Shown here: in pieces, positions 9,601 to 17,119 of the stretch
How the letters are laid out: each line of letters opens with the position of its first letter
How positions within the stretch are numbered: the first letter of the stretch is position 1
From: DASQPR01 sp963831705
GTDB taxonomy: Bacteria > Actinomycetota > Actinomycetes > Mycobacteriales > Micromonosporaceae
Direction: 5' to 3'
Assembly (NCBI GenBank): GCA_963831705.1
Contig: CAWHRE010000010.1
Span: forward strand, 62,001 to 126,000
DNA length: 64,000 nucleotides
Notes under the pieces: model-generated
Told to the model about the DNA's origin: nothing
Databases searched by the model: none
What the model saw: the letters and a program-made list of their open reading frames with translations, nothing else
Made by a program: the position numbers and the translations under genes

Positions 9601-9993
9601 AAGCTGCCGATCCTCGCCCTTGCGGATCGCGTCGATGTTCGCGCCGATCAGCTCGACGTCGTACTTCTTCAGCACACCCGCGTCGTGCAGAGCGACCGCG
9701 GTGTTCAGTGCGGTCTGGCCGCCGAGCGTCGGGAGAATCGCGTCCGGGCGCTCCCGCGCGATCACCTGCTCGACATACTCCAGCGTGATCGGCTCGATGT
9801 ACGTCGCGTCCGCGAACTCCGGATCTGTCATGATCGTCGCCGGGTTCGAGTTCACGAGGCTGACCCGGATGCCCTCTTCGCGCAGCACTCGGCAGGCTTG
9901 CGTGCCGGAGTAGTCGAACTCGCAGGCCTGTCCGATCACGATCGGCCCGGAGCCGATCACCATGATGTGCTTCAGATCTTCACGCTTCGGCAC
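6640..9993 (-). CDS. carB: Carbamoyl-phosphate synthase large subunit
   Basis: Makes carbamoyl phosphate for pyrimidines and arginine from ammonia (delivered by CarA), bicarbonate and two ATP. About 1117 residues: two homologous ATP-grasp halves ([21 protein letters not shown] near the N terminus and [21 protein letters not shown] near residue 570) and a C-terminal MGS-like allosteric domain ([23 protein letters not shown]). An in-frame ATG lies upstream at 10038. GTG at 9993 is preferred because AGAGGGG precedes it and the product then starts [15 protein letters not shown] like its relatives. It lies 69 bp after carA. Confidence 0.98.
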   Translation of the reverse strand: [1117 protein letters not shown]

Positions 9994-10062
9994 GGGTTTT
10001 CCCCTCTGCTCCGCAGAGGCGCAAACCTTCTGCAACATGATTCACTCGCTGGCGCTCGCTCA

Positions 10063-11181
10063 TCAGGCACTCCCGGCCTTCGTGGAGATGAGTTCGACGA
10101 ACCGGTCGAACAGGTAGTCGGCATCGTGCGGCCCGGCCGCGGCCTCGGGGTGGTACTGCACGGTGAACGCCGGTACGTCGTGTGCCCGTAGGCCCTCGAC
10201 CACGCCGTCATTCAGGCAAACGTGGCTGACCTCGACCTCGCCGAACGGCGTTTCGACCGCGCGGTCGATCGGCGCGTTCACCGCGAAACCGTGGTTGTGC
10301 GAGGTGACCTCGACCTTTCCGGTCGCCCGATCAAGCACCGGCTGGTTGATGCCGCGGTGGCCGTACGGCAGTTTGTACGTCGAGAACCCGAGCGCCCGCC
10401 CGAGGATCTGGCTGCCGAAACAGATGCCGAACAGCGGCACCTTGCGGGTCAGCACCTCGCGAGCGAGCGCGACCGCATGATCGGCGGTTGCCGGGTCACC
10501 CGGGCCGGGCGACAGGAAGATCGCATCCGCACCGGTCGCCATCAGATCGTCGATCGTGGACGTGGCCGGCAGCACGTGCGTGGTGACGCCACGCACGGCC
10601 AGGCGCCGGGGCACGTTCCGCTTGATCCCGAGGTCCAGCGCCGCAACCGTGAACCGACGCTCGCCCTGAGCCTCGACGACATACGGGTGCGGCGTAGAGA
10701 CCTGCGCCGAAAGGTCGGCGCCGACCATGGCCGGCGAATTCAACACCTTTTGCCGAAGTACGGCGGGATCGTGCTCGATGCTCGACACGCCAACTCGCAT
10801 GGCACCGCGTTCCCGGAGGTGCCGGGTCAACGCGCGAGTGTCGATGCCGCAGATGCCCACCACACCCTCGGACGCGAGCCGGTCCTCCAGCGATCCGGTC
10901 GACCGCCAGTTCGACGGCCGGCGGGCCGGGTCGCGGACGACGTAACCCGCCACCCAGATCCGGGCCGATTCGTCGTCTTCGTCGTTCACGCCGGTGTTGC
11001 CGATGTGCGGTGCGGTCTGCACGACGACCTGCCGGTGGTACGACGGGTCGGTCAGCGTCTCTTGATAGCCGGTCATCGCCGTGCTGAACACGGCCTCACC
11101 GAACGTCTCGCCGATGCTGCCGTACGCCTCGCCCCGGAACGTCCGGCCGTCTTCCAAAACCAGCAGAGCTTCTCTTCTCAT
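10063..11181 (-). CDS. carA: Carbamoyl-phosphate synthase small (glutaminase) subunit
   Basis: Hydrolyses glutamine and channels ammonia to CarB. 372 residues: N-terminal CarA domain (ALLVLEDGRTFRGEAYG, TAMTGYQETLTDPSY) and a class I glutamine amidotransferase domain from about residue 180, with the nucleophile in FGICFGSQILG and the His/Glu pair in VQYHPEAAAGPHD. The residue after the Cys-loop Gly is Ser (GSQ) where GHQ is common; the triad itself is intact. The ATG overlaps the pyrC stop by four bases. Confidence 0.97.
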   Translation of the reverse strand: MRREALLVLEDGRTFRGEAYGSIGETFGEAVFSTAMTGYQETLTDPSYHRQVVVQTAPHIGNTGVNDEDDESARIWVAGYVVRDPARRPSNWRSTGSLEDRLASEGVVGICGIDTRALTRHLRERGAMRVGVSSIEHDPAVLRQKVLNSPAMVGADLSAQVSTPHPYVVEAQGERRFTVAALDLGIKRNVPRRLAVRGVTTHVLPATSTIDDLMATGADAIFLSPGPGDPATADHAVALAREVLTRKVPLFGICFGSQILGRALGFSTYKLPYGHRGINQPVLDRATGKVEVTSHNHGFAVNAPIDRAVETPFGEVEVSHVCLNDGVVEGLRAHDVPAFTVQYHPEAAAGPHDADYLFDRFVELISTKAGSA

Positions 11182-12467
11182 GAGGACACAAGCTTTCCGT
11201 CGAGAACCGTCGGGACGCCGCGCAGGAACGTCGCGACGACGCGGACCGGAAGTTCCATCCCGGCGTAGGGGGTATTGCGGCTCTTGCTGGCCAGCTCACC
11301 AGGCTCGACCCGCCAGGCGGCACCGGGATCCACCAGCGTCAGCGTCGCCGGCGCACCGGGCGCCGGGTCGTGGCCGTGCTCGGTCAGCCCGGCGATGCGG
11401 GCCGGTGCCCGGGACATCCGTTCGGCAATGCCGTCCCAGTCGAGACCCGTCGCTCCAAGGCATTCCTGGACGACGATGGAGAGCGCGGTCTGCAGGCCGA
11501 GCATGCCCGGCCGGGCGTACTCCCATTCGCATTCCTTGTCCTCGAGCGCGTGCGGTGCGTGGTCGGTCGCGACCACGTCGATCACGCCGTCGACCAGCGC
11601 CTGCCGAAGTGCGGCCACATCCGCCGCCGTACGCAACGGAGGGTTCACCTTGTAGATCGGGTCGTACGACTCGGCCAGCTCGTCGGTCAGCAGCAAGTGA
11701 TGCGGCGTGACCTCGGCTGTCACCCGGATGCCGCGTGCCTTCGCCCAGCGGATGATTTCCACGCTGCCGGCCGTCGAGACATGGCAGATGTGCAGCCGCG
11801 CGCCGACATGTTCGGCCAGCAGCGCATCGCGGGCGATGATCGCTTCTTCGGCCACGGCCGGCCACCCGGCCAGGCCGACGCGGGCCGAGACGTCGCCCTC
11901 GTGCATCTGCGCCCCGGCGGTCAGCCGCGGCTCCTCCGCGTGCTGGGCGATGATGCCGTCGAACGCCTTGACGTACTCCAGCGCCCGGCGCATCAACCGC
12001 GGATCGGCGACGCAATAGCCGTCGTCGGAGAAGATCCGGACCTGCGCGGCCGACGTCGCCATCGTGCCAAGTTCGGCAAGCTGCTCACCGGCCAGGCCGA
12101 TCGTGACCGCGCCGATCGGCTGTACGTCGACCAGGCCGGCCTCCCGACCGAGCCGGTAGACCTGCTCGACCACACCGGCGGTGTCCGCGACCGGTGACGT
12201 GTTCGCCATCGCACAGACCGCGGTGTATCCGCCGAGCGCCGCAGCCTGCGAGCCGGTGACCACGGTCTCGGCGTCCTCGCGGCCGGGTTCGCGCAGGTGC
12301 GTATGCAGATCAACGAGGCCGGGCAGCGCCACCAGGCCGGTTCCGTCGATCACGGTCGCGCCGTCCGTGGCGAGGCCCGGTCCGACCGCCTCCACCACGC
12401 CGTCGCGGATCTTGAGGTCGGTCGGCGGCGCCCCGACGATGGACACGTTGCGGATCAAGTACGTCAC
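11178..12467 (-). CDS. pyrC: Dihydroorotase
   Basis: Cyclises carbamoyl aspartate to dihydroorotate. The 429-residue class I enzyme has the zinc motif GLVDLHTHLREPGRED (about residues 50-65), further metal histidines in QHAEEP and HICHVST, and the catalytic aspartate in DVVATDHAPH (about 300). The amidohydrolase fold is complete. Its start overlaps pyrB and its end overlaps carA by four bases each, indicating translational coupling throughout the operon. Confidence 0.97.
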   Translation of the reverse strand: MTYLIRNVSIVGAPPTDLKIRDGVVEAVGPGLATDGATVIDGTGLVALPGLVDLHTHLREPGREDAETVVTGSQAAALGGYTAVCAMANTSPVADTAGVVEQVYRLGREAGLVDVQPIGAVTIGLAGEQLAELGTMATSAAQVRIFSDDGYCVADPRLMRRALEYVKAFDGIIAQHAEEPRLTAGAQMHEGDVSARVGLAGWPAVAEEAIIARDALLAEHVGARLHICHVSTAGSVEIIRWAKARGIRVTAEVTPHHLLLTDELAESYDPIYKVNPPLRTAADVAALRQALVDGVIDVVATDHAPHALEDKECEWEYARPGMLGLQTALSIVVQECLGATGLDWDGIAERMSRAPARIAGLTEHGHDPAPGAPATLTLVDPGAAWRVEPGELASKSRNTPYAGMELPVRVVATFLRGVPTVLDGKLVSS

Positions 12468-13393
12468 GACTTGGAACCCCCCAAAAGCTGGTACAGCACG
12501 GCCATCCGTACGGAGACGCCGTTCGCGACTTGTTCGACGATGGTGGACTGCGGTGAGTCGGCGACCTCGGCGGTGATCTCGACACCCCGGTTCATCGGAC
12601 CGGGGTGCATCACGATCGCGTGCGAAGGCATCCGGCGCAGGCGGGCGGCGTCGAGCCCGTACCGCCGGGAGTACTCACGCTCGGACGGGAAGAACGAGTC
12701 TTTCCAGCCGCCAGTGAGACGTTCCTTCTGGACCCGCAACATCATCACCACGTCCGCGTCGGGCAGCGTGGCATCCAGGTCATAGCTGGTCGCCGCGGTC
12801 CACGAACCGACTCCGACCGGCAGCAACGTCGGCGGCGCGACCAGGGTCACCTTCGCGCCGAGCGTGTGCAGCAACGCGACGTTCGACCGGGCGACCCGGC
12901 TGTGCAGCACGTCGCCCACGATCGCCACGTTCAGACCGGCGAGACGGCCGAGCCGCGACCGCATCGTGTACGCGTCGAGCAGCGCCTGGGTCGGATGCTC
13001 GTGCGTACCGTCGCCGGCGTTGATCACGCTGCCGTTCACCCATTGCGCGAGTCGATGGGGTGCACCGGACGCGCTGTGCCGGATCACGATCGCGTCCGAT
13101 CCCATCGCCTGGAGCGTCCACGCTGTGTCCTTGAGGCTCTCGCCCTTGGAGACCGACGATCCCTTGGCCGAGAAGTTGATCACGTCGGCCGAGAGTCGCT
13201 TCGCCGCGACCTCGAATGATGTCCGGGTCCGGGTCGAGTCTTCGTAGAAGAGGTTCACCACGGTACGGCCGCGCAGCGTCGGCAGCTTCTTCACCTCACG
13301 ACCGGCGAGCGTTGCCATTTCGGTCGCGGTGTCGAGCATCCGGGTCGCGGTTTCGAGGTCGAGATCGGCGGCGGACAACAGATGGGTGATCAT
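12464..13393 (-). CDS. pyrB: Aspartate carbamoyltransferase catalytic subunit
   Basis: Joins carbamoyl phosphate and aspartate, the committed step of UMP synthesis. The product of about 309 residues carries the carbamoyl-phosphate motif STRTRTSFE and the HPTQALLD loop. No pyrI-like regulatory subunit is present, as normal for actinobacteria. The family N terminus (M-x-x-HLLSAADL) points to ATG 13393. An in-frame GTG at 13414 would overlap the pyrR stop as GTGA and remains possible. Confidence 0.95.
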   Translation of the reverse strand: MITHLLSAADLDLETATRMLDTATEMATLAGREVKKLPTLRGRTVVNLFYEDSTRTRTSFEVAAKRLSADVINFSAKGSSVSKGESLKDTAWTLQAMGSDAIVIRHSASGAPHRLAQWVNGSVINAGDGTHEHPTQALLDAYTMRSRLGRLAGLNVAIVGDVLHSRVARSNVALLHTLGAKVTLVAPPTLLPVGVGSWTAATSYDLDATLPDADVVMMLRVQKERLTGGWKDSFFPSEREYSRRYGLDAARLRRMPSHAIVMHPGPMNRGVEITAEVADSPQSTIVEQVANGVSVRMAVLYQLLGGSKS

Positions 13394-13410
13394 GCGGCGG
13401 CTCGTCCGTA

Positions 13411-14001
13411 TCACTGCTGCTGCCCGTACCGTTTCTCAGCAGAACTTGATCTTCGCCGTCGACTTCGGTGAGCGACACGCGGACCGATTCGGCCAACGCC
13501 GTGGGGATGTTCTTGCCGACGTAGTCGGCGCGGATCGGCAGCTCGCGGTGCCCGCGATCGACGAGGACCGCGAGTTGGACCGCGCGCGGGCGGCCGATGT
13601 CGCCGAGCGCGTCCAGGGCGGCCCGCACGGTACGGCCGGAGAACAGCACGTCGTCGACCAGGATCACGCTTCGGCCGTCGATGCCGCCGGCCGGGATTTC
13701 GGTGTGCCCGATCGCTCGCGTGCTCCGCAAGCCGGAGATCGTCTCGATAGAGCGTGACGTCGAGCATGCCCACCGGGACCACGATGCCTTCGAACGCATG
13801 AATGCGTGCGGCGAGTCGAACCGCGAGTGGGAATCCACGGGTTGGGATGCCGAGCAGGACCGAATCCCGCGCGCCCTCGGTCTTTTCGAGGATCTGGTGG
13901 GCGATCCGATCGACGATCCGCGAGATGTCCGCGGATGTCAGGATGATCTTAGAGTTACCGGCATTTACACTGGTCGCATCGGTCATATGAGGATATGACA
14001 C
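13411..14001 (-). CDS. pyrR: PyrR regulator / uracil phosphoribosyltransferase, frameshifted in this sequence
   Basis: UMP-sensing RNA-binding regulator of the pyr operon, with weak uracil phosphoribosyltransferase activity. The first frame gives ILTSADISRIVDRIAHQILEK through VPVGMLDVTLYRDDLRL. The second, from about 13735, gives IDGRSVILVDDVLFSGRTVRAALDAL (PRPP loop) to YVGKNIPTALAESVRVSLTEVDGEDQVLL. A second indel near 13440 would restore the stop at 13411, which overlaps the pyrB start. The start is GTG 14001, chosen because AAGGAGG lies six bases before it; the ATG five codons later has no ribosome binding site. The breaks look like sequence errors. Confidence 0.88.
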   Translation of the reverse strand: MSYPHMTDATSVNAGNSKIILTSADISRIVDRIAHQILEKTEGARDSVLLGIPTRGFPLAVRLAARIHAFEGIVVPVGMLDVTLYRDDLRLAEHASDRAHRNPGRRHRRPKRDPGRRRAVLRPYRAGRPGRARRHRPPARGPTRGPRRSRAPRAADPRRLRRQEHPHGVGRIGPRVAHRSRRRRSSSAEKRYGQQQ

Positions 14002-14015
14002 GGCTGACCTCCTTC

Positions 14016-14033
14016 CCCGCCTCACGGGACGGG
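14016..14033 (-). promoter_or_regulatory. PyrR-binding loop in the pyr leader
   Basis: The minus strand reads CGTCCCGTGAGGCG at 14031-14018, matching the known PyrR anti-antiterminator loop consensus (ARUCCNGNGAGGYU) at every position except the outermost pair, which is C-G instead of A-U and so still pairs. A 4-5 bp stem (CCCG with CGGG) encloses it. It ends a few bases before the AAGGAGG of pyrR, so PyrR-UMP binding would hide the ribosome binding site. This is translational repression as described for mycobacterial pyrR. I see no separate antiterminator hairpin. Confidence 0.75.
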
Positions 14034-14210
14034 TCGTTAAAGGACGTCTGGGGGGACTACCAGCTGGGACGCGCTGACCAGCTGCAGCGCATGATCCCGC
14101 GAAACGGGTAGGTAACAACACTTGACCGCGCGTCGTTGCAGGCGACTACCGTCACGCTCCGTAGCGATCGCTGGGGAGAGGCCCCGGGCCAGTGACTGGG
14201 AGTGTTCATG

Positions 14211-14694
14211 ATGCCGTCTGAGTACGCCAAGTCCCTCGGCGCCCGCCTGCGCTCCATCCGCCAGCAGCAGGGCCTGTCGCTGCAGGGCGTCGAGGAGAAG
14301 TCGACCGGCCGCTGGAAGGCCGTCGTCGTCGGCTCGTACGAGCGCGGCGACCGCGCGGTGACCGTTTCGCGCCTGGCCGAGCTGGCCGACTTCTACCGCG
14401 TGCCGGTGGCCGAGCTGCTGCCCGAAGGCAGCGGTGTCCGGCACGAGTCCGCCGGCAAGATCGTCCTCGACCTGGAGAAGCTCTACGACCAGGCCGACGA
14501 GGACCTGCCTTCGTCGCCAAGTACGCGCGCGCCATCCAGCAGCAGCGCGGTGACTACAACGGCCGGGTGCTGTCGATCCGCGCCGACGACCTGCGCGCGC
14601 TCGCGATCGTCTACGACTCGTCCCCGCCGACCTGGTCGAGCGCCTCACCGAGCACGGCGTCCTGGTGACCGACGTCCGTGCCATGTTTGCCTAG
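14211..14694 (+). CDS. bldD: Developmental regulator BldD, frameshifted in this sequence
   Basis: Master repressor of sporulation genes that dimerises on DNA with tetrameric c-di-GMP. The N-terminal helix-turn-helix (SEYAKSLGARLRSIRQQQGLS to FYRVPVAELLP) is intact in the first frame. One missing base near 14508 and another near 14626 break the rest. Reading through them gives FVAKYARAIQQQRGDYNGRVLSI and a tail to the TAG at 14692. The c-di-GMP signature RGD-x8-RxxD is present (RGD, YNGRVLSI, RADD). Restored length is about 161 residues, near the usual 167. ATG 14211 matches the family start and has GGGAG upstream; ATG 14208 is adjacent. It is divergent from pyrR. GTCAC (14151) and GTGAC (14192) could be autoregulatory half-sites, but this is weak. 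Confidence 0.9.
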
Positions 14695-14723
14695 TTTCGG
14701 TTCGCCTCACCCGCGAGCACCCA

Positions 14724-14756
14724 GTTGATCCTGGAGCCGGTCGCTCCAGGATCGAC
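14724..14756. terminator. Bidirectional terminator between bldD and nusB
   Basis: Arms 14724-14737 and 14743-14756 pair over 14 positions (one G-U) around a five-base loop, between two convergent genes. The arm core GTTGATCCTGGAG is the same as in the hairpin at 34800-34864. Confidence 0.82.
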
Positions 14757-14764
14757 CTCAAGCT

Positions 14765-15201
14765 TCAGTGCGACGTGTACTCCGCGATGCGCGCGAGCAC
14801 CCCGTTGAGGAACCGCGGGGAATCGTCGGTGGACATCTGCTTCGCCAGCTCGACCGCCTCGCTGATCGCCACCGCATCGTCGATCTCGTCGACGTAGAGC
14901 AGCTCGTACACGGCGATCCGGGCGAGGTTGCGGTCCACTACCGGCATCCGGTCCAGCGTCCAGCCCTCGGCGTAGCTCGCGATCAGCTCGTCGATCCGCT
15001 CCACGTGTGCGCGTCGACGCCCTCGACCAGCGAGACCGCGTACGCCAGGTGGGCCGGCGGTGGCTGCTCGATCCGGCCGAGCGCAGCCGCGAGCGTTCCC
15101 TGGATCGATGCGCCGCGCAGGTCCGCCTCGTAAAGCACGTCCAGAGCACGCTTGCGCGCCTTGCGGCGGGCAGGCATGTTCGTCTTGGCACCCTCAGCCA
15201 T
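14765..15201 (-). CDS. nusB: Transcription antitermination factor NusB, frameshifted in this sequence
   Basis: Binds boxA RNA with NusE (S10) to promote rRNA antitermination. The first frame gives KARKRALDVLYEADLRG to HLAYAVSLVEGVDAH. After an indel near 15000 the second gives ERIDELIASYAEGWTLDRMPVVDRNLARIAVYELLY and ISEAVELAKQMSTDDSPRFLNGVLARIAEYTSH, the full family C terminus. ATG 15201 has CAGGGG eight bases upstream. It lies 30 bp after efp, the usual actinobacterial order. Confidence 0.92.
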
Positions 15202-15231
15202 GATCAATACCCCTGCCCCGATCGGGAGGCG

Positions 15232-15789
15232 TCACGAACGGCCGAGATAACGGCCGTCACGCGTGTCGACCTTGATCTTCTCGCCGGTCGTGATGAACAG
15301 CGGTACCTGGATCGTCGCGCCGGTCTCCACCGTGGCCGGCTTCGTTCCGCCGGTCGAGCGGTCGCCCTGCAGGCCCGGCTCGGTGTATGTGACCTCGAGG
15401 AACACGCTCGTCGGAAGCTCGATGAACAACGGCACGCCCTCGTGCAGCGCGACCGTTGCCTCAGCCTCGGGAAGCAGGTAGTTGGCGGCGTCACCGACCG
15501 TCTTACCGGGCACCGGCAGCTGCTCGTACGTGTCCAGGTCCATGAAGACGTAGTCTTCGCCGTCGAGGTAGAGGTACTGCATACCGCGCTTGTCGACGGT
15601 CGCGGTCTCCACCTTCGTACCGGCGTTGAACGTCCGGTCGACCACCTTTCCGGACATCACGTTCTTCAGCGTCGTACGGACGAACGCGCCGCCCTTGCCG
15701 GGCTTGACGTGCTGGAACTCAATGACGGTCCAGAGATCTCCGTCGAGGTTGAGAACCAGGCCGTTCTTGAGGTCGTTCGTGGTGGCCAT
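15232..15789 (-). CDS. efp: Translation elongation factor P
   Basis: Rescues ribosomes stalled on polyproline stretches, which are plentiful in several proteins encoded here (for example at 26757-29996). 185 residues with the three beta-barrel domains: KOW-like N-terminal domain with the conserved loop HVKPGKGGAFVRTTLKN, whose lysine (about residue 32) reaches the peptidyl-transferase centre, then two OB-type domains ending KIKVDTRDGRYLGRS. No efp-modifying enzyme is visible nearby. Start ATG 15789. Confidence 0.98.
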   Translation of the reverse strand: MATTNDLKNGLVLNLDGDLWTVIEFQHVKPGKGGAFVRTTLKNVMSGKVVDRTFNAGTKVETATVDKRGMQYLYLDGEDYVFMDLDTYEQLPVPGKTVGDAANYLLPEAEATVALHEGVPLFIELPTSVFLEVTYTEPGLQGDRSTGGTKPATVETGATIQVPLFITTGEKIKVDTRDGRYLGRS

Positions 15790-15874
15790 GACCTGCCTTG
15801 ATCTTCATTGTCGGGCAATAGGACCCGGCAAGTCTACCGGCGGATGGCCCGGAGAGCGCGATCAGCCCTCAAGA

Positions 15875-16333
15875 TCACGCAGGACGTGCGTCACCTGACG
15901 CTGCTTTCAGGCGGGCGACGTGTTCCAGCGCCAACCGATATCCGTCCACGCCCAGCCCGCAGATCACACCGGTAGCAACCGCCGAAATCACTGAGTGATG
16001 CCGGAACTCTTCGCGCTGGTGGATGTTCGAGATGTGCACCTCGATCAACGGGGCCTTCAGCATCGCGCAGGCGTCGCGGACCGCGTACGAATAATGCGAC
16101 CAAGCACCCGGATTGAGCACCACCGCCGCGTGTTCATCGGCGGCCGCGTGAATCCACGCGATCATCTCGTGCTCGGCGTCGGTTTGCTTCGCGACGACCT
16201 CGAGATCCAACTCCTTGCCGACCTGCTCGCACATCTCAACCAGGCCCGCGTAGCTGGTCACGCCGTAGACGTCGGTCTGCCGCGTGCCGAGGCGCCCGAG
16301 ATTCGGACCGTTGAGGACATAAACCAAAGTCAC
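15875..16333 (-). CDS. aroQ: Type II 3-dehydroquinate dehydratase
   Basis: Third step of the shikimate pathway. The product of about 152 residues has the type II signature VYVLNGPNLGRLGTRQTDVYG, with the catalytic tyrosine on the mobile lid, ALVLNPGAWSHYSYAV-like text for the substrate site (VVLNPGAWSHYSYAVRDA) and the histidine segment EVHISNIHQREEFRHHS. I choose GTG 16333; TTG codons directly before it are alternatives, and no clear ribosome binding site is visible. The usual proline-peptidase gene between aroQ and efp is missing. Confidence 0.95.
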   Translation of the reverse strand: MTLVYVLNGPNLGRLGTRQTDVYGVTSYAGLVEMCEQVGKELDLEVVAKQTDAEHEMIAWIHAAADEHAAVVLNPGAWSHYSYAVRDACAMLKAPLIEVHISNIHQREEFRHHSVISAVATGVICGLGVDGYRLALEHVARLKAASGDARPA

Positions 16334-16378
16334 CAACAAACCATAGATGATGTCGTACGCCTGGCTTAGGTTCCCACC

Positions 16379-17119
16379 ATGACAACGTTCGTACTGGTCC
16401 CGGGGGCCTGGCTCGGGGCGTGGGCCTGGGACGGCATCGCGTCGCGGTTGTGGGATGCCGGCCACATCGTCTATCCGGTCACGTTGACCGGCCTCGCCGA
16501 ACGCGCCGTCGAAGGTGGCCCGCACGTCGATCTGGACACCCATATTGACGACGTCATCGGGCTCATCGACGCCGAGGACCTGCACGATGTCGTGCTAGCC
16601 GGACACAGCTATGCGGGCATTGTGGTGACCGGCGTCGCCGATCGCCGTCCGGACCGGATTGCCCGGGTCGTCTACGTCGATAGCGGCCCGGCGCCGGACG
16701 GCGTTTCGTCGTCGGAGTTCGGCTCCGAGGAAGATCGGACCGCGACCGCCCGCGTGGTCGCCCAGCAGGGCGACGGCTGGCGTCTCGCGCCGTCGCAGTT
16801 CGACCCGGTCGACGACCCGACGAACCTGGCCGGGCTGGACGAGGCAGCGTTGACGATGATGCGCAAACGTGCGACCGACCACCCGTACGCGTCGATGACC
16901 CAGCCGCTGTCCGTCACCGGCGCGGGCGAGCGCGTGCCGAGGACCGCGATCTGCTGCACGTTCCCGCTCGACGCGGTACGAGCGATGATCGAGAGCGGCA
17001 ATCCGTTCTTCGCCGGGCTCCGCGACGCAACACTCGTCTCGCTGCCGACCGGGCATTGGCCGATGTTCAGCGAGCCCTCAGCGCTTGCTCAAGCTTTGAT
17101 CGACTCAGCTGACCGCTAA
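16379..17119 (+). CDS. Alpha/beta-fold hydrolase (esterase type)
   Basis: Cytosolic serine hydrolase of the EstC / plant methylesterase-like group; substrate unknown. 246 residues. The N terminus TFVLVPGAWLGAWAWD forms the first strand and oxyanion region. GHSYAG (about residues 80-85) is the nucleophile elbow, and GHWPMFSEP near residue 222 supplies the catalytic histidine. It is the only plus-strand gene inside the aro cluster and is divergent from aroQ across 45 bp. It has no Shine-Dalgarno sequence: TAGGTT ends eight bases before the ATG, so it may be leaderless. Its end overlaps the aroB end by 15 bp. Probably a later insertion into the cluster. Confidence 0.88.
   Translation: MTTFVLVPGAWLGAWAWDGIASRLWDAGHIVYPVTLTGLAERAVEGGPHVDLDTHIDDVIGLIDAEDLHDVVLAGHSYAGIVVTGVADRRPDRIARVVYVDSGPAPDGVSSSEFGSEEDRTATARVVAQQGDGWRLAPSQFDPVDDPTNLAGLDEAALTMMRKRATDHPYASMTQPLSVTGAGERVPRTAICCTFPLDAVRAMIESGNPFFAGLRDATLVSLPTGHWPMFSEPSALAQALIDSADR

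Noticed and set aside
13411..14001. Programmed ribosomal frameshift in pyrR (and in bldD, hisS, secD)
   Set aside because: No slippery heptamer or downstream structure stands out at the break points, and many unrelated genes share the same kind of break. Sequence error is simpler.
14151..14196. BldD autoregulatory box between pyrR and bldD
   Set aside because: GTCAC and GTGAC are present but 36 bp apart, too far for a confident BldD site; mentioned only as possible half-sites.
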